From Hyphomicrobiales bacterium (lineage in GTDB: Bacteria > Pseudomonadota > Alphaproteobacteria > Rhizobiales > Rhizobiaceae): DNA of 64,000 nucleotides. The notes beneath the pieces are model-generated. The model had not been told where the DNA came from, did not search any database, and saw only the letters and a list, made by a program, of their open reading frames with translations. Every line of letters begins with the position of its first letter. The first letter of the stretch is position 1. Made by a program: the position numbers and the translations under genes. Below are positions 16,998 to 26,465 of the stretch, in pieces. Location of the stretch: positions 434,001-498,000 of the forward strand of contig UCFC01000010.1 in NCBI GenBank assembly GCA_900471515.1, given 5' to 3'.

Positions 16998-17836
16998 ACA
17001 CCCGGGCCGACGGCCGCTTTCGCCAATTCCCGCTGCAGGTCGACCACCGCCTTGATCGGCAGGTGGTCGGATGCCATGCGGGCGAGCGGGGTGTCGTGCA
17101 CTTCCACGGAGGAGATGATGCCTTCGCGATTGGCAATGATGCGGTCGAGCGCCAGGACCGGCAGGCCCGCAGGAAAGCTTGGAACGGCGGGCGGCAGCGG
17201 ACCGAAGGCCATCTGGAACGTATTGAGGGACGAGCGGTCGCCGAGCCGCCACTCGTTGAGATCACCAAGCAGGATGGTCGGCATTTCGTGACGGTCGCTG
17301 ATGAGATCGACCAGCGTCTTTGCCTGTTGCGCCCGCGAATGGCGCAGCAGGCCGAAATGGGCAGCGATAATGCGCAGCTTCCCGCCGGCTTCCAGCTCTA
17401 TTTCCGCAACCAGCGCACCGCGCGGCTCCAGCCCCGGCAGCTTCACCTGATGCACATCATGCACCAGTCCCTTGCGCACAAGCACCACATTGCCGTGCCA
17501 GCCGTGCGCCTTCACCGCCCCCGAGATCGGAACCGGAACGAGCCCGGTTTCGCGCTCCAGCCGGGCGAGATCGAGAATACCGGTGCGCTCGCCGAAGCGC
17601 GTATCGGCCTCCTGCAGCGCGATGACATCGGCATCGATCTCATGGATGACACGGCTGGTGCGTTCGGGATCAAAGCGCCGGTCGGTGCCGACACATTTAT
17701 GGACATTGTAGGAGGCGATCAGCGTGCCGTCACTGCGCGGCTTCGGCCCCGCACGCCAGGCCTCGGCGCGTTTCTTCCTGTTCTTGATGGAAGCGATGAT
17801 ACTGGCGGGGAGACTGTCTTTCTTCTTGGCTTGCAT
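16994..17836 (-). CDS. Endonuclease/exonuclease/phosphatase (EEP) family protein
   Basis: A 280-residue metal-dependent phosphodiesterase fold. Visible motifs are SYNVHKCVG with the first Asn, VIALQEAD with the catalytic Glu, LLGDLNEW with Asp and Asn, and SDHLPI with the final Asp-His pair. There is no signal peptide; the N-terminus is lysine-rich (MQAKKKDS). It lies just downstream of a cardiolipin synthase gene in the same direction, a pairing seen with lipid or nucleic-acid phosphodiesterases, so the substrate could be a phospholipid headgroup or DNA. Confidence 0.85.
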   Translation of the reverse strand: MQAKKKDSLPASIIASIKNRKKRAEAWRAGPKPRSDGTLIASYNVHKCVGTDRRFDPERTSRVIHEIDADVIALQEADTRFGERTGILDLARLERETGLVPVPISGAVKAHGWHGNVVLVRKGLVHDVHQVKLPGLEPRGALVAEIELEAGGKLRIIAAHFGLLRHSRAQQAKTLVDLISDRHEMPTILLGDLNEWRLGDRSSLNTFQMAFGPLPPAVPSFPAGLPVLALDRIIANREGIISSVEVHDTPLARMASDHLPIKAVVDLQRELAKAAVGPGV

Positions 17837-17926
17837 CGGAAGGAACGCCGGCTCCGTAGCTCGAAAAGCTCTTTTCCAGGATTATAGGCAGCGCAGCAAA
17901 ACTTGCCATGCCGCAATTGTGAAAAC

Positions 17927-19390
17927 TCAAAGATATGGCGAACCCAGCCACAACACCCTTTCGAGCAGCCGCACCAGAAAGGGCCGCGACCACAGGCCCT
18001 CGAGCGTGACCGGCGTGGCCGACTTGATGGCATCGTCGATGCGCTCGTCGATTTCGGCAGCAAAGCCGGCATTCAGCACTTCGAGATCGACCTCGAAATT
18101 CAGCCGCAGCGAGCGCGGATCGAGATTCGAGGAGCCGACATAGGCCCAGGTTCCGTCGATAGAGAGAAGCTTGGAATGGCTGAAGCTGCCGGTCGAACGC
18201 CAGATGCGGCAGTAGTTCTTGACGATCTGGTCGAACTGCGCCGTCATCGCCCGGTCGACCAGAACGAGATTGTTGGCCGCAGGCACGACGATATCAACCT
18301 CCACGCCACGCCGGGCTGCCGTCGTCAGCGCGCTGATCAGTTCCCGATCCGGCAGAAAGTAAGGCGACATGATCCGGATCGACTGGCGCGCCACGGAAAA
18401 GGCACCCATCAGCATCTTGTGGTTGGTTTCCACGCTCCGGTCCGGCCCGGAAGCAACGATACGCATGAAGACCGGATCGCCGCGTTTGCGCTCCGGCCGG
18501 TCGATGCGCCAGGCCTCGCCGTTCAGAATCTCGCCCGTCGTGAAACGCCAGTCCTCGGCCGCGACGTCGAAGAGATCGGCAACGGCCGGGCCACTGATAC
18601 TGAAATGCGTGTCATGGGCAAAATTCGCTCCGACCATTTCCTCGCTGAAGCCTTCGCGAATATTCATACCGCCCGTCAGCGCGGTCTTTCCATCCGCGAT
18701 CAGGATCTTCCGGTGCGTGCGCAGATTTGCATAGGGCAGCCTCAGGCCCATGATGACGTTGCCGTTGAAGACGTCGACCGTTACCCCGCCCTCCTGCAGG
18801 TATCCGAGAATGCTCGGCACCGAATAGCGCGCGCCGACCGCATCGATCAGCACGCGCACCTCCACGCCGCGCCTGACGGCCGCAATCAGTGCATCGGCGA
18901 TGCGAAGCCCGACCCTGTCGCGGTCGAAAATATAGGTTTCGAGCAGGATGCTGCGTTCGGCGGTTTCGACCGCCGTCTTCATCGCCGCATAGGCCTCGTC
19001 GCCGTTTTCCAGCATGTCGATGGTGTTGCCGGTCGTCAGCGGGTAGCGCGTGACGCGATCGCCAAGCGTCTGCAGGGCCGCAAAACGCCGGCCGAACTGG
19101 CTGATGACGCTATCGGTCTCCGCGTCGAATTTCTCGAGCTCGTCCAGATCGGCGGCGGGCAGCAGGGCATCGCGGCGAAGGCTCAGCGATTTGCGGCGGA
19201 TGCGGTTGATGCCGGCAATCATGTAGAGCAGCGCACCGACGATCGGCGACAGGATGATGACGCCCACCCAGCCGGTCGCCGCCCGGACCTCTTCCTTGGT
19301 CATGGTGGCGTGGATCGCCGCGGCTGCCCCCATGGCAATCGAGATGACGAAAAGGATATGCGGCCAGTAGATCGACAGCAGCTGAAACAT
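17927..19390 (-). CDS. cls: Cardiolipin synthase-type phospholipase D protein
   Basis: Membrane-bound phosphatidyltransferase expected to form cardiolipin from phosphatidylglycerol. The 487-residue protein has two N-terminal spans (about 9-28 and 40-60) and two HKD motifs: His226/Lys228/Asp233 in THRKILIADG and His405/Lys407/Asp412 in SHSKLLSIDG, each followed by GGMN or GSSN as in the family. ATG 19390 is preferred; 19426 is possible. Length and topology match bacterial ClsA. It is followed by the EEP hydrolase gene 90 nt on. Confidence 0.9.
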   Translation of the reverse strand: MFQLLSIYWPHILFVISIAMGAAAAIHATMTKEEVRAATGWVGVIILSPIVGALLYMIAGINRIRRKSLSLRRDALLPAADLDELEKFDAETDSVISQFGRRFAALQTLGDRVTRYPLTTGNTIDMLENGDEAYAAMKTAVETAERSILLETYIFDRDRVGLRIADALIAAVRRGVEVRVLIDAVGARYSVPSILGYLQEGGVTVDVFNGNVIMGLRLPYANLRTHRKILIADGKTALTGGMNIREGFSEEMVGANFAHDTHFSISGPAVADLFDVAAEDWRFTTGEILNGEAWRIDRPERKRGDPVFMRIVASGPDRSVETNHKMLMGAFSVARQSIRIMSPYFLPDRELISALTTAARRGVEVDIVVPAANNLVLVDRAMTAQFDQIVKNYCRIWRSTGSFSHSKLLSIDGTWAYVGSSNLDPRSLRLNFEVDLEVLNAGFAAEIDERIDDAIKSATPVTLEGLWSRPFLVRLLERVLWLGSPYL

Positions 19391-19445
19391 CGCCACAGGA
19401 TATAGCCGTGAATCGTCTGCGTTCAATCAGCCCGCGCTTCGCTTT

Positions 19446-21296
19446 CTACGCGAATCTTTCAGATGTCCGGTTTGCCGGCTCGATATCGATGGCGAAGACG
19501 ACCGAATGCGGCGGCAGCGCACCATTTTCAGCCGGCCGTTCTTCCTTGCCGTAGCGCTCGTAGATTACGGTGCCTGCGAGCGACGGCAAGACCAGCGCCT
19601 GCCCGGACAGATTGGCGCGCAGCGCCAGCGTCAGGTTGGCAAACTTCCACCAGATGGCGACCGCGCCTTCGGGCACTTCCAGCGCGCCGCTTTCGATCGC
19701 CCAGCTTTGCCGCAAGAGCGGCACGATATAGGTCTTGCGCACATCCAGGAGCCTCTCGACGAAAGCCAGGCCTTTCATGCCCTCTTCGCTCTCGCGCCAT
19801 TGCCAGTCGAGTTTCGAACTTTCGAAGGTCGAAAGGGCATTCGGATCGGGCAGATCGGCCGCAGTCCGGCCGGCCTTCAACCCACCAAAACCCTCGGCTT
19901 CCGCCACGCGGCCCTCGCGGACCCTTCTGGCGAGCTCGCCCGTATAATCGGTGAAGAAAAAGAAAGGGCGCCTCTCCCGATATTCCTCTCCCATGAAGAG
20001 AAAAGGGATATGCGGGCAAAGCAGGAGTATCGCCGTCAGCGCATCCAGCATATCGGGATCACAAAGGCTGACCAGCCGCTCGCCGAAGGCACGGTTGCCG
20101 ATCTGGTCATGGTTCTGCAGGAAATCGATAAAGGCGGTCGGCGGCAGGTAGCGACGCGCGCCGGAAGGCAGTTGCGGCGGATCGGCGCGATCCGGATAGA
20201 TGAAGCCATGCTGGAGCGCCAGACGAAGCTTATGCCAGAGCTGACCGGCAAAAGGTTTGTAATGGCCGCCGGTTTCTCCGGTTGCGACAATATGGACCGC
20301 ATGGTGGAAATCATCGTTCCACTCGGCCTCGTAGGCTTGGGGAGCGCCGTTCTCGTCACGAACCAGCAGTTCCACGAGATTACGCTGGTCTTCGACGACG
20401 AGATGGACCTGCCTGTCGGCGAAGGCGGCTTTCACGTCTTCGGCGATCGCCAGGAGCACGTGCTTTTCGGACGTATCATGGATCTGCTCAACGGCATCGA
20501 GCCTGAGCCCGTCCAGTCGGAACTCACCGATCCAGTAGAGCGCATTCTCGATGAAGAAACGCCGCACCGGCTCCCGCCCGAAATCGATCGCCGCGCCCCA
20601 GGGCGTCTCCCGATCCTTGCGGAAGAAACCCGGCGCGTAGCTGTGGAGATAATTGCCCTCGGGTCCGAAATGATTGTAGACGACGTCGAGCAGCACCATG
20701 ACGCCGAGGCCATGCGCCGTATCGATGAAGGCCTTGAAATCGGCCGGGGTGCCGTAAGCCGAATGCGGGGCATAGTGGAGCACGCCATCGTAGCCCCAGC
20801 CGCGATTGCCGGCAAATTGCGCGACGGGCATTATTTCGACAGCCGTGATGCCGGTTTGCGCAAGATGTTCGAGCTTTTCCGCCGCAGAACGGAATGTCCC
20901 CTCGGGCGTAAAGGTGCCGATATGGATTTCACTGATGACGGCCTCCTCCCACGGGCGTCCGCGCCAGTTCGAATTCCGCCATTGGTAGCCGGGATCCACG
21001 ATCAATGACGGGCCATGCACGTCGCCGGCCTGTGCCCGCGCGGCCGGATCCGGCACGGCCCTTCCGTCGGAGAGGACGAACATATAGTCGTCGCCGGCGA
21101 AGGCCTGCGCCACCGTGGCCTCGAACCAGCCGTCACCGGCATCCTGCATCGGGATATCGCGGCCGCGATGCCGCAGCGCGACCGCATTCTCGCCCTCCGC
21201 CCAAAGGCGAAAACACACGCCTCCTCCCGCAAGCAGCTCTGCGCCCCAGCGTCCCGCGCCTTGCGCCTTCGTGCCGGTCTTCGAAATCTGGTTCAT
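19446..21296 (-). CDS. treZ: Malto-oligosyltrehalose trehalohydrolase TreZ
   Basis: A GH13 enzyme that releases trehalose from the end of maltooligosyl-trehalose, the last step of the TreY-TreZ route from glycogen. The 616-residue protein has the N-terminal starch-binding-like domain, DVVYNHFGPEGNYL, the nucleophile Asp267 in RLDAVEQI, the acid/base Glu302 in VVEDQRN, and FLQNHDQIGNR. ATG 21296 has a GAGGG site; a longer N-terminal extension lacks family similarity. TreY is not in this window, though the debranching enzyme gene glgX lies 6 kb away. Trehalose is a stress protectant, in keeping with the stress-regulated genes next door. Confidence 0.93.
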   Translation of the reverse strand: MNQISKTGTKAQGAGRWGAELLAGGGVCFRLWAEGENAVALRHRGRDIPMQDAGDGWFEATVAQAFAGDDYMFVLSDGRAVPDPAARAQAGDVHGPSLIVDPGYQWRNSNWRGRPWEEAVISEIHIGTFTPEGTFRSAAEKLEHLAQTGITAVEIMPVAQFAGNRGWGYDGVLHYAPHSAYGTPADFKAFIDTAHGLGVMVLLDVVYNHFGPEGNYLHSYAPGFFRKDRETPWGAAIDFGREPVRRFFIENALYWIGEFRLDGLRLDAVEQIHDTSEKHVLLAIAEDVKAAFADRQVHLVVEDQRNLVELLVRDENGAPQAYEAEWNDDFHHAVHIVATGETGGHYKPFAGQLWHKLRLALQHGFIYPDRADPPQLPSGARRYLPPTAFIDFLQNHDQIGNRAFGERLVSLCDPDMLDALTAILLLCPHIPFLFMGEEYRERRPFFFFTDYTGELARRVREGRVAEAEGFGGLKAGRTAADLPDPNALSTFESSKLDWQWRESEEGMKGLAFVERLLDVRKTYIVPLLRQSWAIESGALEVPEGAVAIWWKFANLTLALRANLSGQALVLPSLAGTVIYERYGKEERPAENGALPPHSVVFAIDIEPANRTSERFA

Positions 21297-21593
21297 CCCT
21301 CGTGCCCCGTGCGATTTCCAACCAGCATCAAATTCCTGAAGCCGCGGGTTGTTCCGAAAGATGAGCGGCAAGCCGCAGCAGGAGCGGTTGAGGAGGAAGA
21401 CGGAGGAATGGCGGCCAGCGGCGTCGCGCCAAAGTTCGGCCGCATCTTCGCAGGCGAAAGCGCCGGCGCCCCCACTCTGCCTCGAATTGCGTAATATCAA
21501 GGCAACCAGGACTTGTTATTGCCTATAAATGCCGCAACGCAAAAATATTCCCGATGTACTCGGCAAATACGCTTGAAACCGGCTCCGGAGTCT
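21297..21593. other. Gap upstream of treZ with no gene seen
   Basis: About 300 nt between the divergent treZ and DUF2934 genes. The half near treZ remains GC-rich with an open frame continuous with treZ that has no TreZ similarity. The half near 21500-21590 is AT-rich, as a promoter region would be. No RNA gene or repeat was recognised. Confidence 0.4.
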
Positions 21594-21618
21594 GGAACTT
21601 TTCTACAAGTATCGCGTT
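21594..21618 (+). promoter_or_regulatory. EcfG-type general stress promoter of the DUF2934 gene
   Basis: GGAAC at 21594-21598 and CGTT at 21615-21618 are separated by exactly 16 nt, the consensus of promoters read by the alphaproteobacterial general stress sigma factor EcfG/RpoE2. The box ends 33 nt before the ATG at 21652, a natural distance for a leader. The interval is AT-rich relative to the surroundings. Confidence 0.75.
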
Positions 21619-21651
21619 CGGACGACGGCATGTTGTGACTGGAGATCAGCG

Positions 21652-21984
21652 ATGGCAGAAACTCGGGAAGAGTGGATAAAAAAACGTGCATATGCCCTTT
21701 GGGAAGAAGAGGGGCATCCGACTGGGCGAGACTCCATCCATTGGGAAAAGGCAAGGGCCGAGCATGATGCGCTCAAGGGGGCCTCGAAGTCTGCGAACGG
21801 CAAGGAAGCGAAGCCGCGGGCGAAACGGACGGCAGCCGCCAAGGCCGATGCGCCGAAGCCGGCAGAGTCCGCCAACGGCGGTGAAGCCAAGGCGAAGGCA
21901 AAGCGGACAGCCACAGGCACCAAAGCCAGCGGCATCGTCAAACCGGCGCCGAAACGCGCGGCGGCTCGCAAGTCTGCTTCCTGA
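21652..21984 (+). CDS. DUF2934 protein with lysine/alanine-rich tail
   Basis: A 110-residue protein. The first 45 residues (EEWIKKRAYALWEEEGHPTG) form the DUF2934 helical module common in rhizobia. The rest is a low-complexity, strongly basic tail built from imperfect repeats such as AKPRAKRTAAAK and AKAKAKRTATGTK, resembling histone H1-like DNA-binding tails. A DNA-compacting role in stressed or stationary cells is an inference. An EcfG-type promoter sits directly upstream and a hairpin follows the stop. Confidence 0.85.
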   Translation: MAETREEWIKKRAYALWEEEGHPTGRDSIHWEKARAEHDALKGASKSANGKEAKPRAKRTAAAKADAPKPAESANGGEAKAKAKRTATGTKASGIVKPAPKRAAARKSAS

Positions 21985-22012
21985 CGAGAAATGTTAAAAA
22001 TTTAATGGAAAA

Positions 22013-22031
22013 GGGCGCTTGAACGGCGCCC
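22013..22031 (+). terminator. Hairpin after the DUF2934 gene
   Basis: GGGCGC pairs with GCGCCC around a 7-nt loop, extended by AA/TT across a bulge, and is followed by the pyrimidine-rich CTTAACTCTTT. It lies about 30 nt past the stop codon. It is a moderate terminator candidate. Confidence 0.45.
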
Positions 22032-22176
22032 CTTAACTCTTTGTGTCACAAGTTTGAATTAGTTGCGCGCTATGAAGTTCATGAAGCGGCAGCTTCTGTG
22101 CGGGGGTGAACACAAGCCGAATGAAACGTCCGTCGGGACAGCTTTGCAAAAGAGCTGCGTCCACCCCTCGAAACGG

Positions 22177-22201
22177 GGAACAAGAACATGCTCCGGCTGT
22201 T
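22177..22201 (+). promoter_or_regulatory. Near-consensus EcfG-type promoter
   Basis: GGAAC at 22177-22181, 16 nt, then TGTT at 22198-22201; only the first base of the CGTT box differs. It lies 25 nt before a 25-codon ORF and 112 nt before the 57-residue membrane protein gene. Its close neighbourhood to another perfect EcfG promoter supports it. Confidence 0.5.
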
Positions 22202-22225
22202 TATGGGCAAGCGGAGGACGTCGTC

Positions 22226-22303
22226 ATGAACAGCCGGTTTGCCCATGTCATCAGCATCCCAGTTCCCGCGCCCTCCGGCCGGGCTTTCCCGGCGCCGGTG
22301 TGA
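22226..22303 (+). CDS. Candidate 25-codon leader ORF
   Basis: MNSRFAHVISIPVPAPSGRA and five more residues, preceded by GGAGG 9 nt upstream of the ATG and ending 9 nt before the next small gene. The proline-rich end could slow ribosomes and couple translation to the following ORF. No family is recognised, so the alternative is that it is untranslated leader. Confidence 0.3.
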   Translation: MNSRFAHVISIPVPAPSGRAFPAPV

Positions 22304-22312
22304 GGGATGGAG

Positions 22313-22486
22313 ATGTCGCTTCTTCTCATCGCCGCCCTGCTCTACATCGGCTTTGCGCTGGGGCTTATCCTCCTCGTCGATAATATAGTCGGCGTATTTT
22401 TCCGAGATCCGCGCAAACCAATCCAGCTTCGTTCCTTCGCTTTGAGCCGCACTTTTGTCGCTTCGCAGAAGCTGGACCAGGATTAA
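22313..22486 (+). CDS. Candidate 57-residue small membrane protein
   Basis: A short frame starting MSLLLIAALLYIGFALGLIL gives one clear membrane span of about 22 residues, followed by DNIVGVFFRDPRKP and a polar C-terminus rich in Ser and Gln. ATG 22313 has GAGGG 6 nt upstream; the ATG at 22307 is less well placed. A near-consensus EcfG promoter lies upstream, so it could be a stress-induced membrane-associated small protein. No known family is recognised. Confidence 0.5.
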   Translation: MSLLLIAALLYIGFALGLILLVDNIVGVFFRDPRKPIQLRSFALSRTFVASQKLDQD

Positions 22487-22643
22487 CAAATATAAAAAGC
22501 CTCCACGCGAGTAATCGGGTGTTTTGCCCGGTTAACGATATTTGCGGCTCGCCCTTTCCCTTGTGCCTCATGCCTCTATCTTGTGAGCATGGACCGGCAG
22601 ACCTGACGCAGATGATGCCGCAGAGGAATGAAAGCGATATTTA

Positions 22644-25367
22644 ATGGGAAGGGTTGGGGGCCGCTGGCCGGAAGGCGATAGCGAAATCGGAAACTTGCTG
22701 CGCCGGAACGGCCTCCATGCAGCCGGCATCGGACCGGTCGAGACATGGCCAAGTTCACTCCGGCACATCACGGAAATGGTCGTCAATTCACGCCAGCCGA
22801 AATTCGTGGCCTGGGGTCCCGAACTCGCCTTCATCTACAACGACGCCTATGTCGCGATTTTTCCGGAACGGCATCCCGCCGCCCTTGGAAGACCGTTTCA
22901 GCAGGTCTGGTCGGATATCTGGCCGCAGTTCGAGCCGATCGTGAAGGCCACGCTCGACGGCCGGTCGCAGCTCTACAGGGAACTGCGCGTTCCCATGCGG
23001 CGCGAGGGACAGACGGAAGACACGTGGTTCACCTTTTCCTACACCCCGCTGCGGGATGACGACGGCAAGGTCGCCGGCATTCTCTGCGCGACGATGGAGG
23101 TGACGGATCAGGTGCTTGCCAAACGCCGGGAGCGTATGGCGCTGGATGAGGCACGGGAAAAATCCGCAACGCTCGCCGTCGTCAACAGAGCCGGTTCGGC
23201 GATTACCGCCGAACTCAACGTCGACCGCCTGACGCAGATTGCCGTCGATGCCGGCGTCGCGTTGACGGGCGCCGAATTCGGCGCCTTCTTCTACAATGTC
23301 GATGACGGCGAAGGCGGCAGCTATATGCTTTACGCGCTGTCGGGCGTCGACCGGAAACATTTCGACAAGTTTCCAATGCCGCGCAACACCAAGGTTTTTG
23401 CGCCGACCTTCAGTGGCGAGGGCGTCGTGCGCTCCGACGATATCCTGCTTGATCCGCGCTACGGACAGAATGCGCCCTATTCCGGCATGCCGAACGGCCA
23501 CCTTCCTGTGCGCAGCTATCTCGCCGTGCCCGTCAAGTCGCGCGACGGCAGCGTCATCGGCGGGTTGTTTTTCGGTCACAGCCAGCCCGCCCGCTTTTCC
23601 GAAGCGGCAGAGGCAAGTCTCGTCAGCCTGGCCGGCCAGTCCGCCGTGGCAATCGACAACGCCCGGCTCATTCGCGCCGCCGAGGTTGAAATTGCCCAGC
23701 GCCGCGAGGCCGAGGACCAGCTCCGCAAGCTGAACGAAACGCTCGAGATCCGTGTCGCCGCCGAAATCCTCGAACGCCAGCAGGCGGAAGCGGCACTACA
23801 GCAGGCGCAGAAGATGGAATCGATCGGCAAGCTGACCGGCGGCGTCGCGCATGATTTCAACAACCTACTGCAGGTCATTTCGGGCAATCTCCAGCTTCTC
23901 GGCAAGGATGTGGCGCATAACGGCAGAGCCAAGGAGCGTATCTCCAACGCGCTCTCCGCCGTCGAGCGCGGATCGCGGCTCGCCAGCCAGCTCCTCGCCT
24001 TCGGCCGCCGCCAGCCTCTCGAGCCGAAGGTGGTCAATATCGGCCGCCTCGTCTCCGCCATGGACGACATGCTGCGCCGCGCGCTCGGGGAGGAAATCGA
24101 GGTGGAGACCATGGTTTCCGGCGGCCTGTGGAACAGTTTTGCCGACCCGATCCAGATTGAGAACGCGCTGCTCAATCTCGCGATCAACTCACGCGATGCA
24201 ATGGACGGTTCAGGCAAACTGACGATCGAAGTGGGCAACGCCTTTCTCGACGATTCCTACAGCCGCACGCATCCGGAAGTCGCAGCCGGCCAATATGTCG
24301 TGCTCGCCGTCACCGATACAGGTTCCGGCATGTCTCCGGAAATCATCGAACAGGCTTTCGAACCGTTCTTCTCCACCAAGCCGGAGGGCAAGGGCACTGG
24401 CCTTGGCCTTTCCATGGTCTACGGTTTCGTCAAGCAGTCCGGCGGCCACGTCAAGATCTACAGCGAGCCCGGCGAAGGCACGACGGTGAAGCTTTATCTT
24501 CCGCGCTCCTTCCAGAGCGAGGACCGCATCGCCGCCGGCGACAATGTGCCGGCAACCGGCGGCACCGAGACGATCCTGGTCGCCGAGGACGATGAGGGGG
24601 TGCGCGCAACCGTCGTCGAGATGCTGACCGATCTCGGCTACCATGTGCTGAAGGCCAAGGACGCACAGAGCGCGTTGACGGTGATCGAGAGCGGCGCCCA
24701 GATCGACCTGCTTTTTACCGACGTCGTCATGCCTGGCCCGCTGAAGAGCCCGGAGCTTGCGCGCATGGCCCGCGCGCGCCTGCCCAATATCGCCGTGCTT
24801 TACACGTCAGGCTACACGGAAAACTCGATCGTCCACGGCGGCCGGCTCGATCCCGGCCTGGAACTGCTCTCCAAGCCCTACACGCGGGAGGCCCTGGCGC
24901 GAAAGGTGCGCCATGTCCTCGCCAACCAGATCCAACGCCGCCAGGCCAACCCGGCGCCACGTCCGGACGGCGGGCAGCCGCGCGACATTATGCAGGCCAG
25001 GTTGAAGCTTCTGCTGGTCGAGGACGACGCCTTCATCCGCATGGATATGGCCGAAATCCTGCAGGACCTCGGTTACGACGTGATCGAAGCCGACAGTGGC
25101 GAACAGGGTATCGAACTCCTGCGCGGCAGCGATATGGCTATAGATATCATCGTTGCCGATGTCGGCCTGCCGGGCATGTCCGGCCCGGCCTTCGTTGCGC
25201 TGGCGCGCGAAGCGTTGCCTTCGGTCGGCATCATCTTTGCGACCGGCAACAGCAACCTGCCGGATGCAAACCGCTTTTCCGGCTCCGTGCTGCTGCCGAA
25301 GCCGTTTACCACTGCGGCACTCGACCGCGCGGTCAAGGCCGCCGCCCGCCAGCGCCCGGTTGATTAG
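22644..25367 (+). CDS. Hybrid sensor histidine kinase: PAS-GAF-HisKA-HATPase-REC-REC
   Basis: A cytoplasmic 907-residue signalling kinase with no membrane span. In order: a PAS-type domain (about 35-160), a GAF domain (about 175-345), a coiled linker, HisKA with His403 in [12 protein letters not shown], a HATPase domain with [10 protein letters not shown] and TGLGLS boxes, a first receiver with Asp693 in FTDVVMPG, and a second receiver with Asp839 in VADVGLPG. Two receivers on one kinase suggest a phosphorelay or competing sinks. No ribosome site is strong before ATG 22644. No cognate output regulator is adjacent, and location among stress genes hints at input to the general stress system. 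Confidence 0.92.
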   Translation: MGRVGGRWPEGDSEIGNLLRRNGLHAAGIGPVETWPSSLRHITEMVVNSRQPKFVAWGPELAFIYNDAYVAIFPERHPAALGRPFQQVWSDIWPQFEPIVKATLDGRSQLYRELRVPMRREGQTEDTWFTFSYTPLRDDDGKVAGILCATMEVTDQVLAKRRERMALDEAREKSATLAVVNRAGSAITAELNVDRLTQIAVDAGVALTGAEFGAFFYNVDDGEGGSYMLYALSGVDRKHFDKFPMPRNTKVFAPTFSGEGVVRSDDILLDPRYGQNAPYSGMPNGHLPVRSYLAVPVKSRDGSVIGGLFFGHSQPARFSEAAEASLVSLAGQSAVAIDNARLIRAAEVEIAQRREAEDQLRKLNETLEIRVAAEILERQQAEAALQQAQKMESIGKLTGGVAHDFNNLLQVISGNLQLLGKDVAHNGRAKERISNALSAVERGSRLASQLLAFGRRQPLEPKVVNIGRLVSAMDDMLRRALGEEIEVETMVSGGLWNSFADPIQIENALLNLAINSRDAMDGSGKLTIEVGNAFLDDSYSRTHPEVAAGQYVVLAVTDTGSGMSPEIIEQAFEPFFSTKPEGKGTGLGLSMVYGFVKQSGGHVKIYSEPGEGTTVKLYLPRSFQSEDRIAAGDNVPATGGTETILVAEDDEGVRATVVEMLTDLGYHVLKAKDAQSALTVIESGAQIDLLFTDVVMPGPLKSPELARMARARLPNIAVLYTSGYTENSIVHGGRLDPGLELLSKPYTREALARKVRHVLANQIQRRQANPAPRPDGGQPRDIMQARLKLLLVEDDAFIRMDMAEILQDLGYDVIEADSGEQGIELLRGSDMAIDIIVADVGLPGMSGPAFVALAREALPSVGIIFATGNSNLPDANRFSGSVLLPKPFTTAALDRAVKAAARQRPVD

Positions 25368-25400
25368 GTCCCGATTGGCTCGGGACGCGGCAAGAAGGAC

Positions 25401-25535
25401 ATGCACGCATCCTCCGGAAAGGGCGGGCGCATCGGCGGTCGGGCCTCCGCATCCCGCTCGAAAGAAGAACGCTCCGCTTCTGCCAGGAAGGCTGCGGCCA
25501 CCCGCAAGCGCAACGAACACCACGCCCATCACTGA
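25401..25535 (+). CDS. Candidate 44-residue basic KGG-like small protein
   Basis: The frame reads MHASSGKGGRIGGRASASRS, continues with SKEERSASARKAAATRKR and ends in a histidine cluster. The GG-rich start and the SARKAAATRK pattern recall the small basic stress or sporulation-like KGG proteins of rhizobia. The ATG is close behind AAGGA (spacing only 1-2 nt), which weakens the case. It starts 33 nt after the hybrid kinase and may be part of its transcript. A nucleic-acid-binding role is an inference. Confidence 0.4.
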   Translation: MHASSGKGGRIGGRASASRSKEERSASARKAAATRKRNEHHAHH

Positions 25536-25686
25536 GGGCAGCATCCCATGCCCATAAGGAGGAGGTGCCAGCCTGAATTCTTCGTCAATCGCGCCGGAGC
25601 GCGGTTGACGAAACGGCCGCGGCATACACTTGTTGCACAAGGATTTCGGGCACGAAACCGACGATGGCAAAGAACAACGAGGGCAA

Positions 25687-26421
25687 ATGAGTTACGAGCT
25701 TTATTATTGGGACGGCATCCAGGGCCGTGGCGAATTTGTGCGGCTGGCGCTCGAAGAAGCGGGCGCCGCCTATATCGACATCACCCGCCAATCCGGCCCC
25801 GGACGTGGCATCGGCGCGATGATGGCCATCATGCAGAGCCACAGCGAGGCCCATATTCCCTTCGCCCCGCCCTTCCTCAAGGACGGCGATCTCATCGTTT
25901 CGCATGTCGCCAACATTCTTTTCTACCTTGGCCCCAAACTCGGCCTTGCGCCTGACGACGAGGGGCTGCGCCATGTCGTGAACGGATTGCAGCTCACGAT
26001 CACCGACTTTGTCGCTGAGGTGCACGACACGCATCACCCTATCGCCACTTCACTCTATTACGAGGACCAGAAGGAAGAGGCGAAGGCGCGTTCGGCCTAT
26101 TTCATCAACGACCGTATCCCGAAATTTCTGGGTTACTTCGAACGTGTACTGCAACAAAATCCCCATGGCCCCAAACATATCGCCGGTGATGCCGTCACAT
26201 ATGCGGATCTTTCGCTTTTCCAGGTCGTCGAGGGCCTCCTCTATGCCTTCCCGAAGGCGATGAGCAACTACTCCAGCAGGTACCCGCTGCTCGCCGCCTT
26301 GCATGACAGCGTCGCGCAACGTCCGAACATAGCCCGCTACCTGAAATCGGAGCGCCGCCTGCCTTTCAGCACCGAAGGCATTTTCCGCCACTATCCGGAA
26401 CTCGACATGGAAGTGCCCTGA
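25687..26421 (+). CDS. Glutathione S-transferase family protein
   Basis: A cytoplasmic 244-residue protein with a thioredoxin-like N-terminal domain (YELYYWDGIQGRGEFVRLAL) and an all-helical C-terminal domain (YADLSLFQVVEGLLYAF). The N-terminal Tyr-Tyr-Trp and GRGEFVRLAL pattern matches GSTs of the alpha/sigma type that activate glutathione with Tyr. ATG 25687 has a GAGGG site. Members conjugate or reduce electrophiles; the substrate is not predictable. It converges on the topoisomerase IB gene. Confidence 0.85.
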   Translation: MSYELYYWDGIQGRGEFVRLALEEAGAAYIDITRQSGPGRGIGAMMAIMQSHSEAHIPFAPPFLKDGDLIVSHVANILFYLGPKLGLAPDDEGLRHVVNGLQLTITDFVAEVHDTHHPIATSLYYEDQKEEAKARSAYFINDRIPKFLGYFERVLQQNPHGPKHIAGDAVTYADLSLFQVVEGLLYAFPKAMSNYSSRYPLLAALHDSVAQRPNIARYLKSERRLPFSTEGIFRHYPELDMEVP

Positions 26422-26465
26422 ACGCGTTTTCGTCTCGATTTCGCCGCCGCCGACTGCCCCCCTTC

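Noticed and set aside
17903-19405. 500-codon plus-strand frame
   Set aside because: Mirror of the cardiolipin synthase gene, which carries both HKD motifs; the plus frame has no ribosome site and no motif.
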